58,375 nucleotides of DNA from Nemertoderma westbladi (GCA_032718475.1 JAUCBJ010003955.1:1-58375), one strand, 5' to 3'; shown: positions 1 to 12,786, counted from the first letter of the stretch. Made by a program: numbers and translations. Notes: generated from the letters alone by a model not told the origin.

Positions 1-657
1 CCGCGGAGACGTTGCTTTAAACACGGTTTTACTCGCTATACTTACGGGAGTTTCGAGCGAAACTTGTTCGATGTATCACCTACGCTCGTTCGACTCAGAC
101 GATCCTTAAATAAACCAATGATCAGAGTTTCGGAATACTCGATCAGAACTCCTCATTCCCCAGTGAGACTTCAGACACTTGATTTGATCCTATTAGTATG
201 ACGGATCCTCCCGAGCTGTACTCACTGCTCAAAGATCTAGTGTTACCTGAACAATTAGTCGGTGGCACCCCAGTTGTGGGCTTCCTAGATACTAGCCCAT
301 TCTACCTAGCCGGATTGGGACGCGGACATTTAATATCGCCGTTTAACCCTTACCATCGTCCCGTCCCGGCTTAACACGATATAACCTGTCACCAAAGTGG
401 CGGAGAAAGTTGTACCAAACGAGTTAAACGCTATTCTACAAAGATCAGAAAGGAAACCTGCGTTTGTTCAGATAAACGTAAGTTGTAACAGCAAGTCCAA
501 GCGATAAACGAATTGTCTTTATCTCAGTTCGATTGTAAAATCCAGAATCTCTAAGAAGATATCGAACTTAGGCAACCCCATTCTCTGCGAGAGTTTTTGG
601 ATGAACGTATCCAGCTACGAGCGGAGGAAAATCAGCTCGAGGAGAAGCATATCGAAA
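1..657 (+). pseudogene. Remnant of accessory ORF X of the BEL/Pao family
   Basis: The reading begins inside the cysteine/histidine cluster of ORF X (the third Cys and the His are preserved) and can be followed by similarity to about base 370. An extra stretch of roughly 170 bases, absent from the copy at 34673-35875, then follows and contains stops. Similarity resumes at about 545 and ends in a charged, Glu/Leu-rich coiled-coil-like segment (about 597-657). The protein is broken in this copy. Its value is comparative: it shows ORF X is part of the element family and that both copies carry different indels at the X/Y boundary. Confidence 0.75.
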
Positions 658-897
658 CGGCGGATACCCCGACCATAGTCCTACACCTTCTGATGCAATC
701 ATATTGCACCCTTCACCCAGGATTGGTGGCCCTCCTAGTAAAGTGGCTCGCCCCAAAGAGAAAAGGACTCTTGCTAGCCTCAAAAACTGCGTAAACGCCG
801 TCTGCGTAAGAAAGACTAACTGTTTAGAGTATCTTTATATTTTAGAAACTGTGATTTGTTATATTTTATAGACTTAAATCCCATTTTCTGGGAGCGG

Positions 898-2168
898 TGT
901 AAAAGCTTTTGCGTCATTAACCGGTTATTTTCCCTTAAAGTACTCTGTAGTTGGTTTGCCAGGCATAAAAAGGCCGTGTCCTTGCTGTACTGGTGTTTTA
1001 GAGGACATAAAAGTCATTTCTTCTGTATTTGAACTGTATTTGTACTTTAGAGGACATAATCTGCAATTTCATGACGTAAAAAGCTCGATACTCTTGAAAA
1101 CAGTGTCGCTACCATGACGACGGCTAACGGCTGATATTGCCACGTTGCAGCTTTCTGTATCTGCCAATAGAATTTGAGTTAGCTTTGATTTTGACCTATC
1201 ACAGAGCTACTGAACTGAAATTTTCCTATCTCACTGCTCTTTCTCTGTGTTGAACGGGAGCTTCGTGGAATAAGGGTAGTTGGTATCCTCGTATAGAGCA
1301 GTAGTCACGAGTTTTTCAAAGCCACGAAAGAACGGCTTTGTAGTGTTTTGTGCTTTCTGCTTTTTAGCTCAACACTAGTAGGTTTAATTATAAGGACATA
1401 TATCCTTTAACTCTCATGGAATCACTGATCTGTGAATACTGCTGACACACGGCTTTTAATAACTGCTGAAACTGCTAAAATTACCTGCTCAATCGATACT
1501 GTATATTGTTATTTGTTGTCGGTTATTCATTATATTTGTTGATGAATTATTATATTGGAATAACGAGAAATAACCCCGACACCCAATATTCTTGATATAC
1601 CGAAGGTAAGAGAGAAAGGTTACCAATAACGATTGTGACTTATGTTAAAGTGGTTTGAAGTGAATCTAATGTTATTTGATAGACCCTACATGAGTCAGTC
1701 TGTGTTCCTTTTATATGTGACTAAAATCAGTGAAGATTGGCAGATTAGTGTGCAGTATTGTGCAGCATTGTGTATGAGTGAGTCTGTTAAAGAAGCATTT
1801 CCTAAAGAATGCGCCATATATGTGAATTATAATTAAGCCATATCGTTGTGAGTAGTTTAAGTCATAACTCTGTTTATATAGATAAAGCGCCACGTCCTAA
1901 AGGAACTGTTAATATTCCCGAAGGTGAATAATATTGTCAGAGATTATATAATACTGTCAGTCGAATAATACATTAGGCTTACATAGCAATAAAATTAAAC
2001 CGTCGAACCCAATCTCCCGGGAATATCCAGCGGGTGAATGATCGCGCACAGATTGGTTTCGACTAGTGTAGTGAATCAAATACTTGTCATAGGCTAAAAA
2101 GCGATTTAATATCTAGAAGACATCTTAATTTGGCGGGTTAAACTGCCAAAGGTCTGAAAGCGCGAACA
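898..2168 (+). repeat. Diverged LTR of the left-edge BEL/Pao copy
   Basis: The segment starts TGTAAAAGC right after the purine stretch ggagcgg and ends in cgcgaaca. These are the same terminal TG..CA sequences as the LTRs at 30611-31762 and 47820-48911 read on the minus strand. The middle is recognisable in patches, for example the stretch around 1890-1960 and the end around 2140-2168. At 1271 bp it is longer than the 1092 and 1152 bp LTRs of the full element. Confidence 0.8.
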
Positions 2169-4320
2169 CATGGTGACAGGATTGTAAACAAATTGAAATG
2201 TGAAATATTTCGATTGACCTTTATTACCTACTAAATTTTCAGATTAGCAGCATTCGCCGTCTTAAATTACATGTTGCGCAAAGTTTGAACATAACATGTG
2301 GTTTCCAGGAAGGAATATAATTACATTTGTATGAACCTTAGCCATGCTTAGTCATCATCTGATCATATTCACCAAACCAAAGGACCATGTATATAAAAAT
2401 TTGGAACCATATTAAAATTTATCCATACCGGTAGTACAGTAGTGTCTCAAAGAGCAGTATGGACTCACCACTAATATTTACATCTTGGCGTTCTGTAGGC
2501 CTACTAGTAGAGGAACCAAGCTGAGGTGGAGGGAAGCCTTTTACGGAACCCTTTTCTTTCTTCTTTTTGGTTTTTCTTCTCACATCCATAGCTAAAGAAA
2601 TGCGTTCGGTTTCCTTTAATATCTCACTTTCTACATCTCCTCTGCGCCATTTACATTATTACCGGTTATATATTTAGTACCATTCAATAAATAATCCGTT
2701 TAAAAATGGCACAAAAAGAACCCAAAAAGGGCATTGAAAAGGATTCAAAATAGTGTAGGATTTCTGGAGCTGACCGCACGATTAAAAGGGATCCATTCCC
2801 TCAGGCCCGAAGCCGGGATATAAAAAGGGGGGTTCGTTTATGATGGGAAGGGGGGGGGGGGGATTGTGTGGAATTGTTGGGTTAGAAGAAGTGGGTGGGT
2901 TTTTACGTTATGGAAGGTGGGTGTGGGTGGTGTAAGATGGGGGACTCGGGAACCATTGTTATGTGCACCCAAACACATTCCACCACACCCCGCCCCCCAC
3001 ACACACCGCGCCCCCCATGTTATAAAATATAAATTACAAATATATAATGAAATACACTGAATGAGTAATACCACTGTAAATAAACCAAGTATGTTGCGGT
3101 ATTAGCCCTCAAATGATAGTTCCTATTAAATTCCCAGTAATTCTTGGATTCTCTAACTAGGTATTACTAACAATCTAAATAGGGTTTTCTTATAAAATAC
3201 TAAAGCAAAGGCTAAAATATACATGCAAAAGAAAAAATCAAAATATTATTCTACACGAAGGTAGATAAAATATATTAATGTACAGTAGATACAGTATAAT
3301 AATATACGATAATAAAACTGTCCCTCCATATGTTCTAGTATACCCCCCCCCCCCCCCTCCCCCTCCCTTCCACACACCCCCCCCCCCCCACCCCCCCCCC
3401 TCCCTTCCACACACCCGACCTTTTCTTTGATGTCTGATTATATTATAATGAAAGACAAAGATAATAAAGATAAGAAGATAGTTCGAAGTAGCTAAATCTA
3501 GGTTTATTTAGTTTTTATTAAAATGGGAGACATAGAAAAAGATAAGAAGAAATATTAATAAATTTGTTTTATTACAAATAATTTACATTATAGTAGGCCT
3601 ACTGTATCACTAGTCCCTTATTTATTTTCAAATTCTAGATAACGTCTATTACTGAATAATTTAGCTGATGGATGTATATAGAAAAATATACGAAACGGTC
3701 CGAACAAATTTGTTATTATGTTTTTTTAGTATTGCACAAACTATATTGATTTGCTTTAGACTTCGATATCCCCCGGGACCACGATTAGTAATTAAGGTTT
3801 TACTACAGTATAATAGTGTAGGTTTATAACAATATATAAGTGATTCTAATGAAAATATAACTGTATGAAATCTGGCAAGACATTAATTTTTTATATATTT
3901 TATATCTACCAACGCGACTTAGACATTTTTATATTAAATAATGAGCCCTGTTAAACTAACTCAACTGAAACTAATACATTCCCCAACTGTAGACATATTA
4001 CCAGCTTGCCAGCGAGAACTGGCAATAATGGACGGATCCATTATATCAATATTGTCGTAATAAATTACGCGCCTCTGCATGCAGGGCAGCCTGAATAACG
4101 AAAAATGCAAAACGAAACATTGGCAAAGTACCGTCTGTACAATACATTTATTATTATTGTAATAAATTACACGCCTATTCAGGTAAGCCTAATAACGAAA
4201 AACGAAACATTGGGCAAAGTACACAATATAGTAAAAAAATATATTGTAAATTAAAAACACACTATTTGCAGGAAATGTATCTTCTTCTACAATTCTAAAC
4301 GAAATAAAGCGAAGTTTTGC
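2169..4320. other. Non-coding AT-rich sequence
   Basis: No supported gene. It contains a 13-base G run near 2850, C-rich runs at about 3343-3415 (alternating poly-C and ccctccc blocks) and the partly repeated text ataacgaaaaa/cgaaacattg near 4096-4220. Confidence 0.6.
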
Positions 4321-4484
4321 AGAAACCATGTCCAATAGATGCTCCCTATGGGGTGTCGGCCAGAAACCATGTCCAATAGATGCTCCCTATGGGGTGTCGG
4401 CCAGAAACCATGTCCAATAGATGCTCCCTATGGGGTGTCGGCCAGAAACCATGTCCAATAGATGCTCCCTATGGGGTGTCGGCA
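4321..4484. repeat. 41-bp minisatellite, 4 copies
   Basis: Four head-to-tail copies of a 41-base unit beginning agaaaccatgtccaatagat and ending ggggtgtcggcc. The copies are virtually identical and the last lacks the final bases. The near-identity suggests recent expansion. Confidence 0.95.
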
Positions 4485-5460
4485 GAATTTTGATTGAGTG
4501 AATTCTATGTACCACTGAACGATTATGATCGGTCATTCTAGAACTAATTTCACTGTTGCTAGGCAACCAATAGGACCCTCGCAACCAAAACCTTGCATAC
4601 CCAACTAAGACCTATAATGAACCTATCATCAAAGTTTCATGCAACTCCATCACCATTAAGTGCAAGAAAGTTGTCCGTACAAACAAACAAACAATCAAAC
4701 ACACAAACAAACAAGCACGCGTGAGAAATAAGGACATCCGTGATCCGTCCGGATTGAAATATGACAATTTTGAAAATTGATTGTTTGAACCTGTTTTTTG
4801 GGGTTCTGATTTCGATGGAATATATACGAGTTGCACCAGTTCAAAATTTGGTGCCAGCCTGAAATTTTAAAAATCATTCAAAAAATCAATCGAAAAATAC
4901 GCATAGCAATGATCTGGAAAATTAGAAATGTATTCCATTAGAATTAGTGCCCCAGAAAACGTAAAAATGTAAATTTAAAGTATCATATAAGTAAATTAAA
5001 ATTTTTATGTTCAATCTGAAAAGTCCTGGTTACTTGTTTTTTTTTAATTTTTGCCTACGTAATGGACTAAAACTGCTATTTATAGTAATCAGATAATTTT
5101 TAAATATTTTCCAGTGGATTCAACACGCCTGTATTAAAAACCTGAATTGAAAAAAGATTAGCTGAAAATTGTTCACTACTTGAAAATTTGGTGCTGCAAA
5201 ATAACCACCCCAGGAAATTAAACTATTAAAGTAAACTAATTTAGTAAACTAATTTTTAAGTTATTAAATAAGTAAACTAATTTGTTTTTCGTTCTGATTC
5301 AGACTAGTGCAATTTACTTACAAACAAAAAAATCACATGTTTTCCGTTAAAATATTCGAGGGAGGGGGGGGGGGGGGTAGAAACACACTAGTAGTAGGAA
5401 AACATCTTGAATTGGCGCCTGGGATTGGTTAATGAACTGTTTCTGTGTCAAATTTCATTG
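4485..5460. other. Non-coding AT-rich sequence
   Basis: Nothing gene-like is supported. A simple acaaacaaac-type tract lies at 4681-4715 and a 14-base G run at about 5364-5377. Confidence 0.55.
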
Positions 5461-5632
5461 ACGCAAATAACAGCTGTTTACTCCCAAAATAAAACTGCAA
5501 CCTGATCTATTGACTTTAGTTTATTGTTTCGGTTAGAATAACGTGCCACTGTAAACTGCTCCTTTCTCTAAATTGATAATTCAACATTGAGACGGGATAT
5601 TAATTCGCTGAGATGGGATTTAAGTCCAGATT
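5461..5632 (+). repeat. Dispersed repeat R1, copy 1
   Basis: This block, containing cagctgttta near 5471 and the shared string ataacgtgccact at about 5538, also occurs in the same orientation at 52153-52370 and, more diverged, at 54825-54993. The three share order and spacing of blocks, and all are followed by C-rich sequence. It is an uncharacterised interspersed repeat of about 170-220 bp. Confidence 0.75.
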
Positions 5633-5834
5633 CCACGCCCCCGCCCTATATTTACGCTCATTTACAAACCCCATACATTGTACAGTCTCGGTACAGGCAA
5701 TGTAATTCAACCTAAATTAAGAACCAATCAGAGATCAGCAGTTGTAATAATTACCGAACATTATCTCACAGATAAAACAACCTCATTTATTTATAAATTT
5801 CTGGCTGCTCTATAAGTATTTATATCTCCAATAT

Positions 5835-5979
5835 ACATAGTACCATTCAGTCAGATAAATCATGCCTGAATAGAGAATCCCATTGAAACAAAATAGATCA
5901 CTGCGCTTTTTCTTACGAAAGTATATTTATTTTGTTACTTTCTGTTTCTATAATTAAATTACGTTAAATTTAATTAAGG
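5835..5979 (+). repeat. Dispersed repeat R2, copy 1
   Basis: About 145 bases are repeated nearly identically at 10019-10165, from atagtaccattca through the AT-rich end ttaaatttaattaag. Only a few substitutions and short indels separate the copies. Confidence 0.85.
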
Positions 5980-6720
5980 TTAAGTCAGTATGGCAGACGT
6001 ACCTAAATATAGAATTGATGTCTTTTGGATGGTGTAATTTTAGGAAAAAAATTTACTTAAATAATAATAATGACTTTTTACCAACGGGGTCTAAAAAACT
6101 TTGCAATTGGTTTTCGTGGGGGGGGGGGGGGGGGGGGAGATTAGGGGTCCGTAGTTGTGACTGACTGCCGGGGGCCCGGTATTCAATAATCCGTCCTAGT
6201 ACATAGTTTGGGAATACACCACTTACTACAAATCCCAGGCGATGTCAGCACTTATTAAATGGAAAAGATATATTTATTTAACTTGAGAAGTACTTTGGGG
6301 GGTTATGTGGACAATGCTCAATGGGCGACGGCGTGCCGTGCAGACTGAAACACGAATTGGAGTGTACAGTAGGCCTACAGTAGATTAGCAGGAAATATAA
6401 TTATATAATATAATAAAAATGTTTTTTTTTCTAATAAATTATTATTGTCATTGTTAAGAATCGTATGATATGATCAAAATCAGGAATTGCGCCAGAACAT
6501 TTACACTAAAGCCAAAATCGGCGCACCAGTGGAAATGAAGAATAGACGCATTGATATCATATATGAATTGTGCAGATATTTATATAGAACCTAGGAAGGA
6601 AGCTATACAATAAATTATATTATTTAATTACAAGTTCAATCAGCTCAACCCTAATTAATTTATTTTTAATGCTACAGTATTACCTAGAAGTGTGTACTAA
6701 ATAAGTAGCCTATGCTAGTG
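5980..6720. other. Non-coding sequence with a 20-base G run
   Basis: No gene is supported. An uninterrupted run of 20 G lies at 6118-6137, followed by mixed AT-rich sequence. Confidence 0.55.
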
Positions 6721-6723
6721 CCC

Positions 6724-6796
6724 GGGGAATGTGGCTGAACTGGTTAGCGCTATTGATGAGGCTACTCAAGGTGCCTCAGGTTCAACCCTCGTCGAC
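6724..6796 (+). repeat. Possible tRNA-derived SINE head / degenerate tRNA-like sequence
   Basis: The stretch has a good internal RNA polymerase III A-box-like block (gtggctgaactggttagcgc at 6731-6750) and a B-box-like block (ggttcaaccc at about 6779-6788) at tRNA-like spacing. A clean cloverleaf with paired acceptor ends is not evident, so a SINE head or dead tRNA is more likely than a working tRNA gene. Confidence 0.35.
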
Positions 6797-8799
6797 GTAA
6801 TTAATACCCAGAGGAAATTACTTTGTAAGAATTTAATTGCTAAATTTTAAGTGAAAATAATGTAGTTGTTGATTGTTAACACCGTTTTCAAGGAAAGAGT
6901 TAAAAAATAATTTTTTTATTCTAAAATAAAGAAAGTTATTAAGAAATTAACTTATACTCTGTAGACATAGACAACAGGCGTGCATCAGCTGGTGTATCAA
7001 ACTATTCTTTGAAGTTTTCTTACACTTTTGTCACAAATCAAAATCCGTCTGAGTTTTTGTTAGAAGGCGAACAGATTTAATACAAAGCAAAGGATTGAGA
7101 ATGTTTGCACAAAGAGATGAATAAAATCCTATATTTGTTTCATAATGTTTGCTTAAAGTCTCGGCATTAAGTATCCTTCCTCTTCTTAGTTATTAATCAA
7201 TTACAACTTTGCAGATAGGTGCTGGTTGACTCTTTATCTGATTCACCACAACACCGCGCTGCATATCCACATCCAGTCTGCAATAAACATATTTTCGAGG
7301 GGCCTTCGCGTATCACATAAGTTAAGATGAGCCTTTGCGTCGAAGTACCATTAATTGACCTAGTCGTTCGCCCTCTAGAGGTCGACAAATGTACTATCGA
7401 AGCCTGTCTGTGTGTAAAATTTCTAACCTTTTTATAGACTAGGCCTACATGTGTAGCACGTTTGGTTCCATTTCATTAAAGATTGACCGACTTATTAGCG
7501 TTACAACATTTTCGACCACGACGACAATGTCGACGGACGGGTCCACTAATTATACCACTAACTGTACGCTAAGACTCACACAAATAGTGGCATCATTATA
7601 ATATCCACCAAAAATAAATTTATATATTCATAATAATATATTCATTGATAAACAAAATATTCTAGAACATTGTGTTTTTATTAAATAGAATAAATGGCCT
7701 GCAGCGGAAGCAATTACATAAATACAAAAGATACATATTACGACCGAAATGGTAACTCCTCTCACATATTATTTGTAATATTTGTGTATAATATTAGTAT
7801 TACTATAGGCCTAATCATTTAACTGTATGTATATAAGCTGTAGGGCGAAGAAATATAAATATATATAATGTTATCTATATTTTCATTACAAACAACAAGT
7901 TTATGATATAAAACATTTTCTAGACACACAATAAGGTTCGACAACGTTTGTGTTTCCGCAAGGAAACCAAACACGTGTATTTTGGGACGATTGATTATCT
8001 CACGGAAAAACTTCCTAAGAAAAACGTCTCAAAAAAAGACACTAAAAATTAGCTTCGTGTTTCGCGAAGCGAAACCGGTAGTTCTTTAGTGGTTGCTATA
8101 GCAATAAATAAATATCAGATTTTTCTATCCAAAGAATCCGGTTGTTAATAATCAGAATAAATTCAATAAAAACATAAATTTAATCACATTTGACTTTCCG
8201 AAGAACTGAAAGTAGTTTGCCAATCAATCATCAGTATCCGAAAAGACCATCTTCGTCACATTCCTCCATAATCGTATAATAAGATAAATTAATGCAACCA
8301 TGTGCGCGCTAAAACACGTCAACAACCCGCAACATCGCGGGGTGTGTATAAAATATTATGACAATATAGTGAATATAATATAAATAATTAAGGCATAATA
8401 ATAATCATATAATCAACCGCAATTATACGATTATTTACATTAACTCCTCCCTAAAGGCCGCTTGTCGATTTTTATGTAACATTTCTCCTGGTCAAGATGA
8501 AATCAAAGCAATTCTACTCGGTTTTTTAATCTTCTCTACAAGTGTGTTATTAATTGTAACATTAATTTTACTGCAAAGTAAGCTTACTTATAAATGAATG
8601 AAAAATATTATTTTATGCTCAATAACCAAAGGAATGCTTGTTCACCACTGTGGGTGATCTTCCATAGCAAACAAACCCTTCCACTCTGACTCCCAAGTTA
8701 CCTTGGTTCCCATTTATCGACCAGTCAAGGATGAAAGCCTGGGTTGGGCTAGGCTGTAGTATTTAAAGTACTGTACCCAAACATTGCGCCCCACTGCAC
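6797..8799. other. Non-coding 3' flank of the GT31 gene
   Basis: AT-rich sequence without a supported gene. Around 7330-7385 it contains a weak relative of the repeat block found at 23376-23436 and 25611-25756. I could not identify a convincing polyA signal for the GT31 gene in the first few hundred bases after its stop. Confidence 0.5.
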
Positions 8800-9282
8800 T
8801 CACTTATAACTGCACTTGGCATCTAATCTACCGAGAGTTTCATGGAATAAGTCCTTTAATTTACGGAAAATGTTATATTTTCCTCTACATTTTGACTCCA
8901 GTGACGGCATATTATGATAAATAGTTTCCAATTTAGGCCAAAGTTGCTGAAGTTTGTACGGTTCATTGAATCCATGTTGAGCAATTGTGCACGCAAGGTG
9001 ACATGGGTGGTCGGAAATATGGTTTCCAGGTAACAGATACAATTGCGCTATGTTTACGGGGCGTAGACCAAACTTTTCACCGACCAGGCCAACATACACA
9101 TCGTCTAGATGCAACAGTTTTGTAATTCTAGAATAATTAGATAATAGATGTACAACGTCTACGGACAGGATATAAAATCCACCGGAACAGTAGGGTGGGT
9201 AAACATTGCGGGGGAATTTATATGAACTGATTTTGTATTTGTGGTTTATTCCTGTTGAATTCCGCATAGGTGCAGTTCCAAT
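8800..9282 (-). CDS. GT31 beta-1,3-galactosyltransferase-like gene, exon 3 (C-terminal, with stop)
   Basis: This exon codes for the last 160 residues of a Golgi glycosyltransferase of family GT31, which in known members transfers galactose or GlcNAc in beta-1,3 linkage. The acceptor site is a pyrimidine-rich tract ending tttag at 9283-9284, and translation stops at 8800-8802. Family hallmarks are clear: YPPYCSGGFYILS about 30 residues in, and HLDDVYVGLVGEKFG about 60 residues in. The acidic pair in the second motif corresponds to the E/D-DVYVG catalytic region of the family. The exon joins exon 2 in phase 0 with the expected order of motifs. Which donor or acceptor sugar is used cannot be told from the sequence. 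Confidence 0.9.
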   Translation of the reverse strand: MGTAPMRNSTGINHKYKISSYKFPRNVYPPYCSGGFYILSVDVVHLLSNYSRITKLLHLDDVYVGLVGEKFGLRPVNIAQLYLLPGNHISDHPCHLACTIAQHGFNEPYKLQQLWPKLETIYHNMPSLESKCRGKYNIFRKLKDLFHETLGRLDAKCSYK

Positions 9283-9711
9283 CTAAATAAAACAAAAACA
9301 GACGCGTTACTATAAATAACTAACTAACTAACATATTCAGATGATATACAAGATTTATGACATTGTAATAAGTCTAGTTTTTATGTACATATCTTCATAC
9401 TACGGCCCCTCCAACACAGTATATAATATTTCTGCTATTAAATCAATCTTGCGAATATATTTGCAACGAAATTACCATTATTAAAAATGCGCTATATAGT
9501 AAAAAAAGTAATTTATCATGGTGATAATATCCTGATAAAATTAGAATTATACAATAAATTATTGTGTATCGATTGATACAAAGTCAAGGATTTTCAATTT
9601 CCTTTCCAGTGAAAATATAAATAAAAGTTAAGGTAAAGAACTGCAGGATCGAACATACAGATGTCGGGCTTAAAAATCCATATATATCAATAATGTTATC
9701 GACCCACTTAC

Positions 9712-9924
9712 AACTGGATGTCCGCCATAGTAACCATTAGGTGTCCCCCAGTAGCGAAGGTAACTGCCGAGAAAATATGTATTAACTAATACATCCTGGT
9801 CCCCGGAAGCAACATACACTGTGTTGGGACAATGTGACACCACCCATCGCCAAGACAAAATTAGTTTCAAAGTCAGATGGCGGAAAGTTTCCGTAAAGTT
9901 ACCTTGAATAAGGTCACCGTATTT
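9712..9924 (-). CDS. GT31 beta-1,3-galactosyltransferase-like gene, exon 2 (DxD region)
   Basis: The exon is 213 bases (71 codons, phase 0 at both ends). It has acceptor ctttcag just before 9924 and donor GTAAGT at 9711-9706. It encodes the family block YGDLIQGNFTETFRHLTLK, then a W..VVSHC segment, then GDQDVLVN, the position of the DDD(V/I)(F/L)VN metal/nucleotide-sugar motif. Here the middle acidic residue is Gln (D-Q-D), so the outer D-x-D pair is kept. Exon 1 ends with EKEYQ and this exon opens with KYGDLIQ, which together fit the E..Y.D(I/L)IQ pattern of the family. Confidence 0.88.
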
Positions 9925-10018
9925 CTGAAAGACAAGTTTAATTTTGTTAATTCAAATTTTGTTCTATATTACAGATTATATATTTGAAATAAAATAGATT
10001 ACATATATTATATACTGT

Positions 10019-10165
10019 ACATAGTACCATTCATAGTCAGATAAATCATGCCTGAATAGAGAATCCCATTGAAACAAAATAGATCACTGCGCATTTTCTT
10101 ACGAAAGTATATTTCATTTTGTTACTTTCTTTTTCTATAATTAAATTACGTTAAATTTAATTAAG
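10019..10165 (+). repeat. Dispersed repeat R2, copy 2
   Basis: Near-identical direct repeat of 5835-5979, located in the GT31 intron shortly upstream of exon 2. The two copies bracket GT31 exons 2 and 3. Confidence 0.85.
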
Positions 10166-12786
10166 TTCCACCGAGATATACAATGTCCCATAGAATATTT
10201 AATAATGTTTAAAGTGTTTAAAAATTGTTTAAATTGTAAAGCAATGTTTAAGGAAACGTTACAGGAAAACGTTAGCAAAAAAGTCGATTTAAAATAATAG
10301 TAAATTATTACTGTCTTACAAATAACATAGTTGTGGCTGGCCATGAGAAAAGGGACCTTATGTCACCCGGGGCCGATTTTGAGTTAATAGGCCTATGAGA
10401 TGCAGAATTTTCCAGAGATTAAAAAAAAACAGTGTCTCAATATCTACTTCCAAAAAAAATTTATAGCGATTTATGTGAAGGTGAATCGGGTAGCTGTTTC
10501 TGTCTGCCAAACGCAGGGGTGAGTCGGGGTATGCCAAGCCACTATTATAGTAAATGTTTACATAGTATTTTGAAGCAATTGTGTTTAATGTATGATGTTC
10601 CATATTGTATTATTGCCCATATTGATAATCCATATTGTATTATCTGAGTGCTGGGAATATGGTGAACGGCCTCAACAACCCTCGCACTTTGTCTGAGTGC
10701 CGGGAATATGGTGAACGGCCTCCCCAACCCTCACACTTTGTCTGAGTACTGGGAATATGGTGAACGGATCCCACAACCCTCGCACTTTGTCTGAGTACTG
10801 GGAATATGGTGAACGGCCTCCCTCAACCCTCGCACTTTGTCAGTGTGCTGGGAATATGGTGAACGGATCCCACAACCCTCGCACGTTGTCTGAGTGCAGG
10901 GGATATGGTGAACGGCCTCATCAACCCTCGCACTTTGTCTGAGTGCCGGGAATATGGTGAACGGCCTCAACAACCCTCGCACTTTGTCTGAGTGCAGGGA
11001 ATATGGTGAACGGATCCCACAACCCTCGCACTTTGTCTGAGTACTGGGAATATGGTGAACGGCCTCCACAACCCTCGCACTTTGTCTGAGTACTGGGAAT
11101 ATGGTGAACGGATCCCACAACCCTCGCACTTTGTCTGAGTACTGGGAATATGGTGAACGGCCTACCACAACCCTCGCACTTTGTCAGTGTGCTGGGAATA
11201 TGGTGAACGGCCTTCACAACCCTCGCACGTTGTCTGAGTGCAGGGGATATGGTGAACGGCCTCATCAACCCTCGCACTTTGTCTGAGTGCCGGGAATATG
11301 GTGAACGGCCTCAACAACCCTCGCACTTTGTCTGAGTGCCGGGAATATGGTGAACGGCCTCAACAACCCTCGCACTTTGTCTGAGTGCCGGGAATATGGT
11401 GAACGGCCTACCACAACCCTCGCACTTTGTCAGTGTGCTGGGAATATGGTGAACGGCCTTCACAACCCTCGCACGTTGTCTGAGTGCAGGGGATATGGTG
11501 AACGGCCTCAACAACCCTCGCACTTTGTCTGAGTGCCGGGAATATGGTGAACGGCCTCAACAACCCTCGCACTTTGTCTGAGTACTGGGAATATGGTGAA
11601 CGGATCCCACAACCCTCGCACTTTGTCTGAGTACTGGGAATATGGTGAACGGCCTCCACAACCCTCAAACTTTGTCTGAGTACTGGGAATATGGTGAACG
11701 GCCTTCACAACCCTCGCACGTTGTCTGAGTGCAGGGGATATGGTGAACGGCCTCAACAACCCTCGCACTTTGTCTGAGTACTGGGAATATGGTGAACGGC
11801 CTCAACAACCCTCGCACTTTGTCTGAGTGCTGGGAATATGGTGAACGGCCTCCCTCAACACTCGAACTTTGTCTGAGTACTGGGAATATGGTGAACGGCC
11901 TCCACAACCCTCGCACTTTGTCTGAGTACTGGGAATATGGTGAACGGCCTACCACAACCCTCGCACTTTGTCTGAGTGCCGGGAATATGGTGAACGGCCT
12001 CAACAACCCTCGCACTTTGTCTGAGTGCCGGGAATATGGTGAACGGCCTCCACAACCCTCGCACTTTTTCTGAGTGCTGGGAATATGGTGAACGGCCTCA
12101 ACAATCCTGCACTTTGTCTGATTTCTGGGAATATGGTGAACGGCCTCAACAACCCTCGCACTTTGCCTGAGTGCTGGAAACTTGGTGAACGGCCTCCCTC
12201 AACCCTGGCACTTTGCCTGAGTGCTGGGAATATGGTGAACGGCCTCCCACAACCCTCACACATTGTCAGTGTGCTGGGAATATGGTGAACGGCCTTCACA
12301 ACCCTCGCACTTTGTCTGAGTGCAGGGAATATGGTGAACGGATCCCACAACCCTCGCACTTTGTCTGAGTACTGGGAATATGGTGAACGGCCTCCCTCAA
12401 CACTCGAACTTTGTCTGAGTACTGGGAATATGGTGAACGGCCTCCACAACCCTCGCACTTTGTCTGAGTACTGGGAATATGGTGAACGGCCTACCACAAC
12501 CCTCACACTTTGTCTGAGTGCCGGGAATATGGTGAACGGCCTCAACAACCCTCGCACTTTGTCTGAGTGCCGGGAATATGGTGAACGGCCTCCACAACCC
12601 TCGCACTTTTTCTGAGTGCTGGGAATATGGTGAACGGCCTCAACAATCCTGCACTTTGTCTGATTTCTGGGAATATGGTGAACGGCCTCCACAACCCTCG
12701 CACTTTGTCTGAGTACTGGGAATATGGTGAACGGCCTACCACAACCCTCGCACTTTGTCTGAGTGCCGGGAATATGGTGAACGGCC

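Larger units (their letters stand above)
1..2168 (+). mobile_element. Deleted 3' end of a BEL/Pao element related to 30611-48911
   Basis: This segment is a diverged plus-strand copy of the 3' part of the element that lies on the minus strand at 30611-48911. Bases 1-657 match the reverse complement of about 34720-35215 (accessory ORF X). Bases 658-897 match the ORF Z tail and the purine stretch before the LTR. Bases 898-2168 are a diverged LTR. About 2.7 kb (ORF Y and most of ORF Z) is missing at a junction near 657-660. The copy runs off the left edge, so its 5' part is unseen. Confidence 0.85.

Noticed and set aside
2838-3074. Protein-coding frames next to the poly-G run
   Set aside because: Low-complexity GT/CA-rich sequence open on both strands; no protein feature.
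6724-6796. Functional tRNA gene
   Set aside because: A- and B-box-like blocks are present but no good acceptor-stem pairing or clear anticodon arm could be drawn.
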